A DNA stretch of 64,000 nt from DASZIT01 sp963709665 (GCA_963709665.1 CAVPWU010000002.1:620001-684000), one strand, 5' to 3'; numbered from the stretch's first letter, positions 50,893 through 59,624 are shown. A program made the numbers and translations. The notes: generated by a model from the sequence alone, not told the origin.

Positions 50893-52671
50893 TCAGGCGA
50901 GGGGGGCGTCGAAGTCGAAGGTTCCCCCGTCCGCCGCCACCATCCGGTAGCCGCCCGTGGCCCGGTCCGCAGCTACGCCGATGATCGGATTGCTGATCTC
51001 GACAGAACCGAGTGAGCCGTGGAACGGGGCACCGCCAAACGAGAAGACGCCCCCGTCCGCCGCCACCAGGAGGTACCCGTGTCCGGTGGTGGTCACCAGC
51101 GCGGTCACCGGCCGGTTGAGATGGAGGTCTCCGGTGGAACCGTCGAAGGGTGCGTCGCCGTAGGCAAACACGCCGCCGTCAGCGGCGACGAACCAGTAGC
51201 CCGCACCGTCCGGGGTGCCGGACATCCCCACCACCGGCTGATTGAGGCGGAGGTCACCGGTGGAACCGTAGAAGGGAGCGTTGAAACTGAAGACGCCGCC
51301 GTCGGCAGCCACTTCCCAGTACCCGCCGGTGGCCGGGTCGTCGGCGATGCCGACGATGGGTTGATTGAGCGGACGGCCGCCCATGGACCCGTAGAAGTGG
51401 GCGTCGCCAAAGCTGAACACCCCACCGTCGGCCGCCACCAGCCAGTACCCACCGCCGTCCGAGGTGGCGGCGATGCCGACCACCGGACGGTTGAGGGGGC
51501 TTCCCCCCATGGAGCCGTAGAAGGGCGCGTCCCCGAAGGTGAAGACGCCGCCGGTGGAGGAGGCCTTCCAGTAGCCGGCGCCCGAGCCGGTCGACACGGT
51601 TCCCGTCACCGCGGGAGTGGTCACCGGGGTGGCCGGAGCCACGCCTCCGGCGGTGATGAATCGGGCCGACGAGAAGGCGTCCGGGTCGGTGCCGCCGACG
51701 TCGAGTGTCGACTGGAGGCGCCCCTGGAGGTCGACGATCGAGAACCCCTGCGCCGGGCTGGGCACGTCCAGGAGCAGGCGGGTGCCGTCCGGGGACCACG
51801 ACGGGGTCGAGTACGGGGGAGTGAAGTGTGCGGAGGAGAACAGCTGGCGCACGCCCGAACCATCGGAGTTCATCATCATGATGTCGACCGGCCCGGGCCC
51901 GCCGATGCCTGGAGAGCTCGGAATGTTCGTCGTGAACAGAATGCCGTTCCCCTGGGGGGACCACAGGGGTGACCCCAGAAGGCTCGACGACGGATTGACG
52001 GACGTGAGCTGGGTGGCGACGCCACCGGTGGACGGCACGGTGTAGATCTGATCGTTGGACAGAAAGGCCAGATGGGTGCCGTCGGGCGACCAGGTCGGGT
52101 CGGTGCCCGCGCCGACGAGGTGCGGGTCCGATCCGTCCGGATTCATGGTCCAGACTTCATTCGGACCGGGGACGTTGTCGGCTACCGGCGTGGCGTCGAC
52201 AGCGAGACGGCTTCCCGACGGTGACCACACCGCATCGCCGGCGCACGTGGTCCCCGGGGGAGACGGCAGGATCGCAAAGCCGGAACCGTCGCTGTCGATC
52301 ACCCCGACGTACTGGGAGTCGCACGGAAATCCCAGGGCAGGCACGTACTCGGTCAGGGCGAAGGAGATGCGGGATCCGTCGGGGGAGAGGGAGAGGCCTC
52401 CTGCCATGCTGAAGTCGTTGGGGAGCGGTACCTGCACGGTTCGACGGTTCCAGCCGTCGGCATCGACCAGAACGATGGTCGAGGAGTTGTCGAGCATGAC
52501 AACCTGAGCGGAGTCCGGTGTGAGGCGGGGACCCGGGGAGGCATCCGCCGTCCGGGGAGCCAGCAGCGTCCATCCGCCGCAGAGGAGGGCGAGCAGAGCG
52601 AGCAGGCGGGTCAGCCGGGCTCCCGATGGCATCGGCGAACGAAGCACGGCGGATGCGGGGTGAAGGGTCAT
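50893..52671 (-). CDS. Secreted beta-propeller (TolB/WD40-like) protein with C-terminal GYW repeats
   Basis: A 592-aa exported protein. A signal peptide (core LTRLLALLALLCGG, cleavage after TADA near residue 45) precedes a TolB-like propeller with recurrent LSPDGSRI, WSPSGSRL, WSPDGTHL and WSPDGTRL blades (about 50-330). A Thr/Val/Gly linker leads to five and a half repeats of the same 42-residue GYWxVAADGGVFSFGDAxFYGS unit found at the end of the 3111-aa protein. The ATG at 52671 is preceded by GGGAGAG. It lies downstream of the lectin kinase on the same strand, with a long hairpin between them. Confidence 0.82.
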   Translation of the reverse strand: MTLHPASAVLRSPMPSGARLTRLLALLALLCGGWTLLAPRTADASPGPRLTPDSAQVVMLDNSSTIVLVDADGWNRRTVQVPLPNDFSMAGGLSLSPDGSRISFALTEYVPALGFPCDSQYVGVIDSDGSGFAILPSPPGTTCAGDAVWSPSGSRLAVDATPVADNVPGPNEVWTMNPDGSDPHLVGAGTDPTWSPDGTHLAFLSNDQIYTVPSTGGVATQLTSVNPSSSLLGSPLWSPQGNGILFTTNIPSSPGIGGPGPVDIMMMNSDGSGVRQLFSSAHFTPPYSTPSWSPDGTRLLLDVPSPAQGFSIVDLQGRLQSTLDVGGTDPDAFSSARFITAGGVAPATPVTTPAVTGTVSTGSGAGYWKASSTGGVFTFGDAPFYGSMGGSPLNRPVVGIAATSDGGGYWLVAADGGVFSFGDAHFYGSMGGRPLNQPIVGIADDPATGGYWEVAADGGVFSFNAPFYGSTGDLRLNQPVVGMSGTPDGAGYWFVAADGGVFAYGDAPFDGSTGDLHLNRPVTALVTTTGHGYLLVAADGGVFSFGGAPFHGSLGSVEISNPIIGVAADRATGGYRMVAADGGTFDFDAPLA

Positions 52672-52814
52672 CGCGATGTCTCTCCCTGCGTACGAACCGA
52701 CGCCGGTCGTCGGCGCCATAGCCACAGCCTGACGACCGGACGCCGAAGGGCACAGGGGCAGCGCCGACCCTTCTGGGGAGCCGACCCTGGGCACAATTGA
52801 CCAACGTCCCGGGT

Positions 52815-52854
52815 GCCCCCTTGTGCCCGTCAGGCCGGAGGGGCACAAGGGGGC
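52815..52854. terminator. Perfect 14-bp inverted repeat downstream of the kinase gene
   Basis: GCCCCCTTGTGCCC (52815-52828) and GGGCACAAGGGGGC (52841-52854) with a 12-nt loop, about 80 nt past the kinase stop and 145 nt before the next start. A terminator is likely; an operator for the secreted propeller gene is possible. Confidence 0.6.
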
Positions 52855-52931
52855 GATCGAGCAGGTATGCCTTCAACTCGTCCTCCACGTAGAGCCGCCG
52901 GGGTCCAACCGGCTCCGTTGACTCGATCGGG

Positions 52932-54452
52932 TCATTGATTGGACCAGAGCACGGTCCCGTGGTCGGACGCGCGAACCACCACCGCTCCGCTGTCCTGGAG
53001 CGCCACCGACGCCCCCGGGTGCCCGAAGGTGCCCGACGACCAGAGTGCCGGAGTGGGTTCGCCAGGGGCAGGGGAGGTCTTCCCCTGGGGATAGACCACG
53101 AAGTCACCGTCGGCCTGGACCACGGCGTAGGCCCCGAAGTTGCCGCTGGTGCCGGTCTCCCACTCGGTGACTCTCGCGGTGGTGCGGTACTCGACAAGAT
53201 TGCCGTCGGACTGCATGGTCAGCTCGTAGGTCCGGTCGGGGGAAAGGATCGACCGGCCCGGTCGGAGGGTGCCGCCGGATGGGAGAACGGACGGCACCGG
53301 CTGGTGGGTGCCGGAGTGGACCAGCCCCCACCCGGCCAGGCCGGCACCCACCACGACCAGGAAGACGATCCCGGCACCCGCCAGACCACGGACACGGCGC
53401 CGGCGACGTCCGGGGGCAACGGTCGGCCGGGCCGGGGTGGGCGGTGCGAGGTGGGTGGGGTTGCCGACGTCGGTCGGAGTCGAAGGCGGCCGCGTCCGGG
53501 TGGAGGCGTGGGAGGTCGGCGCCGGGGGCATCGGGGGAGTCTCCCGGTGGGAGGACCATCGCTGGACCATCGAGTCGAGACCGGGTCCCGCCAACGGTTG
53601 GATCGCCCGGCGCATGGTGACGGCGTCCGGGAACCGATCACCGGGGTCCTTGGCCATGGCCCGCTCGATGATCGCCGCCAGGGCCGGAGGGGTCCCCGGG
53701 GCGACCTCGAGAAGGGACTCGGCATCGGCGAACCGGTGGCGGAGGACCAACCGGCCCGGGTCGTCGGCCTCGAAGGGCGGGTGGCCGGCCAGGCAGCGGT
53801 ACAGCACGCAGCCGAGGGAGTACAGATCGGAGGCCGGGCCGATCGCCGTTCCGGTGAACTGCTCCGGCGAGGCGTAGGTGGCGGTGCCGACGAAGGAGCC
53901 GACAGCGGTCAGGTCGGTGGTGTCGGCCTCGGCCCGGGCCACGCCGAAGTCGGCCACCCGGGCGGTACCGTCGGGGGCCAGGAGGATGTTGGCCGGCTTG
54001 ATGTCACGGTGCACGATCCCCCGCCGGTGCGCATGGTCGAGGGCCGACAGGACGTCGATGGCGACACAGGCGGTGGGGGCGGCGGTCAGGCGGGGGGAGA
54101 GGAGGTCCCGGAGCGACGGTCCGTCGATGTACTCCATGACCAGGTAGGTCCGTCCCTCGGCGACCCCGAAGTCGTAGACGGGGACGATGTTGGGGTGCGA
54201 GAGGGCGGCGACGTGCCGGGCCTCCCGGCGAAACCTCGCCAGGGACGAGGGGTCGTCGGAGGTGTGCGCCGCCAGGATCTTGACCGCCACCTCCCGCCGG
54301 AGGACGCGGTCGTAGGAGCGCCACACCTGAGCCATGCCTCCGAGCCCGACCATCGCCACCAGCTCGTACCGTCCGCCGAGGGTGGCGTGGGTCCCCGATG
54401 GTGCGTCCACCCGGGCAACCTTACCGACGGGGTTCTCCCGGCCGGAGACCAT
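52932..54452 (-). CDS. Ser/Thr protein kinase with extracellular B-lectin domain
   Basis: A 506-aa receptor kinase. The PknB-type catalytic domain (28-290) is complete: GLGGMAQV loop, Lys58, HRDIKPAN (148-155), DFG (168-170), Thr-rich activation loop and SPEQF. A Pro/Thr-rich juxtamembrane stretch (300-350) precedes one membrane helix (355-377). The outside part (394-505) is a bulb-type mannose-binding lectin fold with the exact QxDxNxVxY motif at 414-422 and a near copy at 446-454 (Asp for Asn). PASTA or NHL sensor domains are common in bacteria; B-lectin is not. ATG at 54452, though a GTG at 54410 is possible because the divergent gene starts only 35 nt away. Confidence 0.9.
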   Translation of the reverse strand: MVSGRENPVGKVARVDAPSGTHATLGGRYELVAMVGLGGMAQVWRSYDRVLRREVAVKILAAHTSDDPSSLARFRREARHVAALSHPNIVPVYDFGVAEGRTYLVMEYIDGPSLRDLLSPRLTAAPTACVAIDVLSALDHAHRRGIVHRDIKPANILLAPDGTARVADFGVARAEADTTDLTAVGSFVGTATYASPEQFTGTAIGPASDLYSLGCVLYRCLAGHPPFEADDPGRLVLRHRFADAESLLEVAPGTPPALAAIIERAMAKDPGDRFPDAVTMRRAIQPLAGPGLDSMVQRWSSHRETPPMPPAPTSHASTRTRPPSTPTDVGNPTHLAPPTPARPTVAPGRRRRRVRGLAGAGIVFLVVVGAGLAGWGLVHSGTHQPVPSVLPSGGTLRPGRSILSPDRTYELTMQSDGNLVEYRTTARVTEWETGTSGNFGAYAVVQADGDFVVYPQGKTSPAPGEPTPALWSSGTFGHPGASVALQDSGAVVVRASDHGTVLWSNQ

Positions 54453-54456
54453 CCCC

Positions 54457-54462
54457 TAGAGT
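54457..54462 (+). promoter_or_regulatory. Predicted -10 box of the FHA-LuxR gene
   Basis: TAGAGT in the 35-nt interval between divergent starts; AAGGAG follows before the ATG at 54488. Confidence 0.4.
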
Positions 54463-54487
54463 CGCGTCGCACTCCGAAGGAGCACCC

Positions 54488-55000
54488 ATGGCCTCACTCC
54501 GACGTGACGATGCGCCACCGTACGACCTGGTCGGGGACCGGGTCACCCTGGGACGCGACCCGGTGAACGACATCGTGCTGCCCGGGGATGCGACGATCTC
54601 CCGGTCGCACGCCGAGCTGGACCGTCGGGAGCGGCAGTGGGTCGTCCTCGACCTCGAGAGTCGGAACGGGACCATGGTCAACGGTCGCCGGATCAACCGG
54701 CACCCCCTGCGGGACGGCGACCGGATCGAGGTCGGGAGCACGCTCCTGACCTTCGTGGCCGGTGAGGACGAGAACGCCACCGAGATCGTCCCCGACGATC
54801 GGGCTCCCGCCGCCGATCTGTCCCGGCGGGAGAGGGAGATCCTCGACCTGGTGGCCCAGGGGCTCACCGATCGGGCCATCGGGGAGCAGCTCTTCATCAG
54901 CATCAGCACGGTCCGGTCCCATCTCGACCGGATCAAGGAGAAGACAGGTCTCCGACGACGGATCGAACTGACCCGGTTCGCCCTGCAGGCCGACCGCTGA
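54488..55000 (+). CDS. FHA-LuxR transcriptional regulator
   Basis: A 170-aa protein joining a phosphothreonine-binding FHA domain (1-95: LGRDPVNDIVL, ISRSHAEL at 37-44, SRNGTMVNGRRI at 58-69) to a LuxR/NarL-type HTH (111-165: LSRREREILDLVAQGLTDRAIGEQLF, TVRSHLDRIKEKTG). All residues that contact phosphothreonine (Arg, Ser, Asn) are present. It is divergent from the B-lectin kinase, the obvious candidate to phosphorylate its partner or itself. The ATG at 54488 has AAGGAG upstream. Such a compact sensor-to-DNA pair would bypass a response regulator (inference). Confidence 0.9.
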   Translation: MASLRRDDAPPYDLVGDRVTLGRDPVNDIVLPGDATISRSHAELDRRERQWVVLDLESRNGTMVNGRRINRHPLRDGDRIEVGSTLLTFVAGEDENATEIVPDDRAPAADLSRREREILDLVAQGLTDRAIGEQLFISISTVRSHLDRIKEKTGLRRRIELTRFALQADR

Positions 55001-55018
55001 TCCGTCGATCGGGGGGCC

Positions 55019-55042
55019 GCCCGGGACCGTTGGGTCCCGGGC
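55019..55042. terminator. Bidirectional hairpin between FHA-LuxR and lipase genes
   Basis: GCCCGGGACC and GGTCCCGGGC, a perfect 10-bp stem with a GTTG loop, between two convergent genes. The right arm abuts the lipase stop. Confidence 0.65.
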
Positions 55043-56455
55043 TCAGCCCGAGATGGGGGCGAGGGAGTTGCCGGGGGCGATGGTGGCGCAGTCGCTGGGT
55101 GCCGCCTGACCGGCGAAACGGCCCTGCAGCCAGGTGTAGGCGTCGCCGAGCCAGGCCACCGCGGTGAGGATGTGGTCGAGGCTGTCGTACTCGTTGTACT
55201 GCACGGTCACCCCCCGTGAGCAGTACTCCCGGGCCAGGGTGCGCACGTCGCCGGCGATCATGACGCCGTCACCGGCCCCGATGCCGGGCTGGTCGTTGGC
55301 TGTCCCGTCGAGGGATCCGTCGGCGCCCTGGTCGATCTGGATCGGGGTGGTCGGAGTCCCACCGGTGCCCATGATGAGCTGGTTGGCCACCTGCACGAAG
55401 ACCGGAATGCTGTCCGGGTCCTGGTACTGGGGCTGGGTCAGCTGGGCGAACGTCAACCCGGAGTAGCCACCGAACAGCCCCTGGATGATCGAGGCGCTCT
55501 GCATCTGGTCGAAGACCTGGAGACCGTACGGGCTCAGGTAGGGGGTGAGGTCGATGTGGAAGGCGCGCGAGATCCCGATGAGGGCCATGGGCATGACGCC
55601 CGCCCACAGCGAGCTCCCGCTCACGTAGGGCAGGTTGTGGGCGGGGTCGACCAGGACGCCGCCGTAGGTGGCGCCCACCAGCAGATGGTTGACGTCGGGG
55701 GCGTAGGTGGGGGCCAGCTCCGACGCCCACTCGGTGGCGATGGCACCCCCGGAGTAGCCGGCCAGGCCGATCTGTCGGGTGCCGGCGAGCTGGGTGGCGG
55801 GCGAGTGGAGGGCGGCACGCAGGGAGTCCAGCGTGTTGTAGCCGTACTCGGGACCGGCAGCGAAGTCGGCACTCTCGCCCTCGGAGTCGGGGACGACCAC
55901 CGTGTAGCCGGCCAGGAGGGCCGGGGCGATCAGGACCGACTCGACGTCGGGGATGAGGCCACCGAGCGTGACGCCCCCGGCGATCTGGTACGACGGCTCG
56001 TCGTCGGGGCTGAGCGAGTCGTAGAACGACTGGTAGGAGAGCACCTTGGGAGCACCGAACCGGAGCGGCGGCTCGATCACCGAGGTGACGTTGACGGTGG
56101 GCTGCCCGATCATGCCGGTGGACCGGTAGAGCAGCTGGACGACGGTGACAGGGAGGGCCAGACCCAGGACGTGGTAGGCGACGGTCCGGGTCTTCAGCAC
56201 GGTCCCCGGGGGGATGTGGGCCAGGGGCGTCGGTCCTCCGTAGGCGTAGAACGGATCGGTCTGCGGGGTGGGTACCGCAGCCTGGGCGGCGGGGACGGCC
56301 GGGACCGTCCAGGCGACCACGGCGACCACCAGGGCGGCGCAGAGCTGCCAGCGGTGCACCCGGCGTCGGGAGGGCGCACGCCTCGGAATTCCCGACCTCG
56401 GACGCGAGACGACGGTGGCACCAACGATGCCGGGACGGAGCGATGGCAGGCGCAC
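55043..56455 (-). CDS. Secretory lipase (LIP family)
   Basis: A 470-aa exported alpha/beta hydrolase. A basic n-region and hydrophobic core (37-55) end with AAQAA, a signal peptidase I site near 60. The mature part begins DPFYAYGG and contains the nucleophile elbow GYSGGA (Ser235), PDSEGESADFAAGPEYGYNTLDSLRAA and DHILTAVAWLGDAYTWLQGRF near the end, matching the secretory lipase family (Candida LIP type) widespread in actinobacteria. It hydrolyses triacylglycerols or related esters outside the cell. GTG start at 56455; the upstream region carries four ACTTG boxes likely to control it. Confidence 0.88.
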   Translation of the reverse strand: MRLPSLRPGIVGATVVSRPRSGIPRRAPSRRRVHRWQLCAALVVAVVAWTVPAVPAAQAAVPTPQTDPFYAYGGPTPLAHIPPGTVLKTRTVAYHVLGLALPVTVVQLLYRSTGMIGQPTVNVTSVIEPPLRFGAPKVLSYQSFYDSLSPDDEPSYQIAGGVTLGGLIPDVESVLIAPALLAGYTVVVPDSEGESADFAAGPEYGYNTLDSLRAALHSPATQLAGTRQIGLAGYSGGAIATEWASELAPTYAPDVNHLLVGATYGGVLVDPAHNLPYVSGSSLWAGVMPMALIGISRAFHIDLTPYLSPYGLQVFDQMQSASIIQGLFGGYSGLTFAQLTQPQYQDPDSIPVFVQVANQLIMGTGGTPTTPIQIDQGADGSLDGTANDQPGIGAGDGVMIAGDVRTLAREYCSRGVTVQYNEYDSLDHILTAVAWLGDAYTWLQGRFAGQAAPSDCATIAPGNSLAPISG

Positions 56456-56509
56456 GGATCCCCCTCAGACGTGCCGACTTCCGTGGATCCCCCCCGGGAG
56501 AACGGCAAC

Positions 56510-56550
56510 TTACTTGTCAGTCACTTGACTAGTTACTTGTCAGTCACTTG
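56510..56550. promoter_or_regulatory. Four phased ACTTG boxes upstream of the lipase
   Basis: An 18-bp word (TTACTTGTCAGTCACTTG) occurs at 56510-56527 and 56533-56550. Within it, ACTTG starts at 56512, 56523, 56535 and 56546, so the boxes are 11, 12 and 11 bp apart, on one DNA face. They lie 55-95 bp upstream of the lipase start codon. Probable binding array for a regulator. Confidence 0.6.
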
Positions 56551-56698
56551 GTGGCACTATTACCCGGATCGCCGAGACTGTCAATGCATCCGCCGGCCTT
56601 CGAGCCCGGAACCCACCGCTGGGCCGGGATCCACCGGGATCCACGGTGGGGAGGGGTGTTGCCTGGTCAGGAGGTCGCCTCAGCTCCGGCTACCGCCG

Positions 56699-56712
56699 AT
56701 AATGTATATTAT
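56699..56712. other. AT-rich near-palindrome in the gene-free interval 56551-56790
   Basis: ATAATGT/ATATTAT has one mismatch. It is followed by a minus-strand TTGACA (about 56713-56718), an unusual AT island in GC-rich DNA. No gene is visible in this interval; it may be an operator or part of a distal lipase promoter. Confidence 0.35.
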
Positions 56713-56790
56713 GTCAACTACAAAGGGGATCCGGGCGGGTACGGGGTCGCATCCCGTCCCCCCTCGCCGAGGCACGCTGAACCCGGTCAG

Positions 56791-59154
56791 TCAGGCGCCG
56801 ACGTAGGCGGCGAGATGCTTGCCGGTGAGGGTGGAGGCGTCGGCCACCAGATCGGCCGGGGTGCCCTCGAAGACGATCTGTCCACCCTGGTGGCCGGCTC
56901 CGGGCCCCAGGTCGATGATCCAGTCGGCGTGGGCCATGACCGCCTGGTGGTGCTCGATGACGATCACCGACTTGCCGGAGTCGACCAGGCCGTCGAGCAG
57001 TCCCAGCAGATGGTCGACATCGGCGAGGTGCAACCCGGTGGTCGGTTCGTCGAGGACGTAGACGTCACCCTTCCCGGCCATGTGGGTGGCCAATTTGAGC
57101 CGCTGGCGCTCGCCACCGGACAGGGTGGTGAGCGGCTGGCCCAGGTGGAGATAGCCGAGTCCGATGTCGGAGAGCCGCTCGAGGATGACCTGGGCGGGCG
57201 GGGTGTCGGCTTCGCCGGTGCTGAAGAAGGTGGCCGCCTCGTCGACAGGTAGGGCCAGGACCTCGGCGATGTTCAGCCCACCCAGCCGGTACCCGAGCAC
57301 GTCGGCCTGGTACCGCTTCCCCTCGCACTCCTCGCAGACGGTGGCGACGCTGGCCATGATGGCCAGGTCGGTGTAGGTGACCCCCGCCCCGTTGCAGGTC
57401 GGACAGGCGCCGTCGGAGTTGGCGCTGAACAGCGCCGGCTTCACCCCGTTGGCCTTGGCGAACGCCTTGCGGACGGGGTCGAGGAGACCGGTGTAGGTGG
57501 CCGGGTTGCTCCGACGGGAGCCACGGATCGGGGTCTGATCGACCGAGAGGACCCCGTCCCTCGGCGAGACCGAACCATGGATGAGTGAGCTCTTGCCCGA
57601 TCCGGCGACGCCGGTCACCACCACCAGGACGCCGAGTGGGACGTCGACGTCGACGTCCTGGAGGTTGTGGAGGTCGGCGCCCCGGACCTCGAGCCGGCCC
57701 GATGGCGTCCGGACGGATGCCTTCACCGGCGTCCGGTCGTCGACGTGCGTCCCGGTCGGCGTCCCACTGGTCCGCAGGCCCGCGACGGTACCTTCGAACA
57801 CCACCTCGCCCCCGGCGGTGCCGGCCCCGGGGCCCAGATCCACCACGTGGTCGGCGATGGCGATGGTGGCCGGGTCGTGCTCCACCACCAGCACGGTGTT
57901 GCCCCGGTCCCGGAGACGGAGCAGCAAGTCGTTCATCGGCTGGATGTCGTGGGGATGGAGTCCGGTGGTCGGCTCGTCGAAGACGTAGGTCACGTCCGTC
58001 AAGGAGGAGCCGAGGTGGAGGATCTTGACCCGTTGGGCCTCACCGCCCGACAGGGTGCCGGTCGGCCGGTCGAGCGACAGGTAGCCCAGTCCGATCTCGA
58101 CGAAGGAGTCGAGCGTCCGCCGCAGGCCGGCCACCAGCGGCGCCACCGAAGTCTCCTCGAGGTGACCTACCCACTCGGCCAGATCGCTGATCTGCATGGC
58201 ACAGGCCTCGGCGATATTGACCCCCTGGATCTTCGAGGACCGGGCTCCCTCGCTGAGCCGGGTGCCACCGCAGTCGGGACAGGTGGCGAAGGTGACCGCC
58301 CGTTCGACGAAGGCCCGGATGTGCGGCTGCAGGGCGTCGGGGTCCTTGGAGAGCATGGACCGCTCGAGCTTGGGGATCAGGCCCTCGTAGGTGACGTTGA
58401 CGCCGTTGATCTTCACCTTGATCGGCTCGTGGTGGAGGAAGTCGTGCAGCTCCTTTTTGGTGTACTTCCGGATCGGCTTGTCCGGATCGAGGTGGCCGGA
58501 CTCGAGGTAGGGCCGCACGGCGAAGAAGTTGTCGACGGTGTAGCCCGGGATGATCAGGGCGCCGTCGGCGAGTGACTTGGAGGCGTCGTAGAGCTCGGTC
58601 AGATCGATGTCGGAGACGGTGCCCCGGCCGTCGCACCGGGTGCACATGCCACCGGTGCGGGTGAAGGTCTTCCTCACCGCCTTGCCCTCCCCCACCCGGA
58701 TCGATCCCTTCGCCTGGACCGACGCCACATTGAAGGAGAAGGCCTGCGGGGATCCGAAGTGCGGTCGTCCGAGCCGGCTGAAGAGGATCCGCAGCATGGC
58801 GTTGGCGTCGGTGGCCGTCCCGACGGTGGAGCGGACGTCGCCGCCCATCCGTCGCTGATCGACGACGATGGCGGTGGTGAGCCCCTCCAGGACGTCGACG
58901 TCGGGACGGGCCAGGGTGGGCATGAACCCCTGGAGGAAGGCGCTGTACGTCTCGTTGACGAGCCGCTGGGACTCGGCGGCGATGGTGTCGAATACCAGCG
59001 AGCTCTTGCCCGATCCCGACACCCCGGTGAACACCGTCAGGCGGCGCTTGGGGAGCTCGAGGCTGATGTCCTTGAGGTTGTTCTCCCGGGCGCCGTGTAC
59101 CCGGATCAGATCATGGGCATCGGTGGGGGTCGGCTTGGCTGATCGGGGACCCAA
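56791..59154 (-). CDS. Short UvrA-like ABC ATPase lacking the UvrB-binding domain
   Basis: A 787-aa protein with two ABC ATPase modules: Walker A GVSGSGKSS (44-52) and GVAGSGKSS, signatures LSGGEAQRVKI and LSGGERQRLKL, and four zinc CxxC pairs (CTRC, CPDC, CPTC, CEEC). The chain runs straight from LGRPHFGS into FSFN, so the UvrB-binding and insertion domains of normal UvrA (about 950 aa) are missing. Such short paralogues are associated with drug resistance or with DNA-binding roles outside excision repair. TTG start at 59154, three nt after the VOC stop, so coupled to that gene. Confidence 0.88.
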   Translation of the reverse strand: MGPRSAKPTPTDAHDLIRVHGARENNLKDISLELPKRRLTVFTGVSGSGKSSLVFDTIAAESQRLVNETYSAFLQGFMPTLARPDVDVLEGLTTAIVVDQRRMGGDVRSTVGTATDANAMLRILFSRLGRPHFGSPQAFSFNVASVQAKGSIRVGEGKAVRKTFTRTGGMCTRCDGRGTVSDIDLTELYDASKSLADGALIIPGYTVDNFFAVRPYLESGHLDPDKPIRKYTKKELHDFLHHEPIKVKINGVNVTYEGLIPKLERSMLSKDPDALQPHIRAFVERAVTFATCPDCGGTRLSEGARSSKIQGVNIAEACAMQISDLAEWVGHLEETSVAPLVAGLRRTLDSFVEIGLGYLSLDRPTGTLSGGEAQRVKILHLGSSLTDVTYVFDEPTTGLHPHDIQPMNDLLLRLRDRGNTVLVVEHDPATIAIADHVVDLGPGAGTAGGEVVFEGTVAGLRTSGTPTGTHVDDRTPVKASVRTPSGRLEVRGADLHNLQDVDVDVPLGVLVVVTGVAGSGKSSLIHGSVSPRDGVLSVDQTPIRGSRRSNPATYTGLLDPVRKAFAKANGVKPALFSANSDGACPTCNGAGVTYTDLAIMASVATVCEECEGKRYQADVLGYRLGGLNIAEVLALPVDEAATFFSTGEADTPPAQVILERLSDIGLGYLHLGQPLTTLSGGERQRLKLATHMAGKGDVYVLDEPTTGLHLADVDHLLGLLDGLVDSGKSVIVIEHHQAVMAHADWIIDLGPGAGHQGGQIVFEGTPADLVADASTLTGKHLAAYVGA

Positions 59155-59157
59155 CGC

Positions 59158-59556
59158 TCAGGCCTGGGCGATGCGCACCATGTTGCCGGACGGGTCGCGG
59201 AAGGCGCAGTCCCGCACCCCCCAGGGCTGGGAGGCCGGCTCCTGGAGCACCTCGGCCCCGGACGCCCGGACCTTCTCGAAGGTGGTGTCGAGGTCGTCGG
59301 AGCGGAAGATGGCGGCCTGGAGCGACCCCTGGGTGACCAGGGACAGGAGGGCATCACCCTCCGCCTGCGAGCGCCCGCCGTGGGGCTGGTAGAGGACGAT
59401 GTCCACGTTCTGGTCGGGGGAGCCGACGGTGACCCACCGGAACCCGTCGGACGCCACGTCGGCCTTGACCTCGAGTCCGAGGGCATCCCGGTAGAAGCCG
59501 AGGGCGGCGTCCGGGTCGTGGACGCCGATGAACATGGAGGAGACGGTGACTGTCAT
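59158..59556 (-). CDS. VOC (glyoxalase/bleomycin-resistance-like) family protein
   Basis: A 132-aa protein with two beta-alpha-beta-beta-beta units: SSMFIGVHDPDAALGFYRDALGLEV and AAIFRSDDLDTTFEKVRASGAEVLQ, then REPSGN-like FRDPSGNMVRIAQ. Such proteins are metal-dependent lyases, dioxygenases or antibiotic-sequestering proteins. Located between an AraC regulator and a UvrA paralogue on the same strand, an arrangement compatible with a small toxicant-response unit. Confidence 0.85.
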   Translation of the reverse strand: MTVTVSSMFIGVHDPDAALGFYRDALGLEVKADVASDGFRWVTVGSPDQNVDIVLYQPHGGRSQAEGDALLSLVTQGSLQAAIFRSDDLDTTFEKVRASGAEVLQEPASQPWGVRDCAFRDPSGNMVRIAQA

Positions 59557-59624
59557 GGGCTCAGCCTACGATCCGGTCCCCGTGGTGCGCTTCTCGGATC
59601 CTGCTCGGATCCCGGCGGATGATG

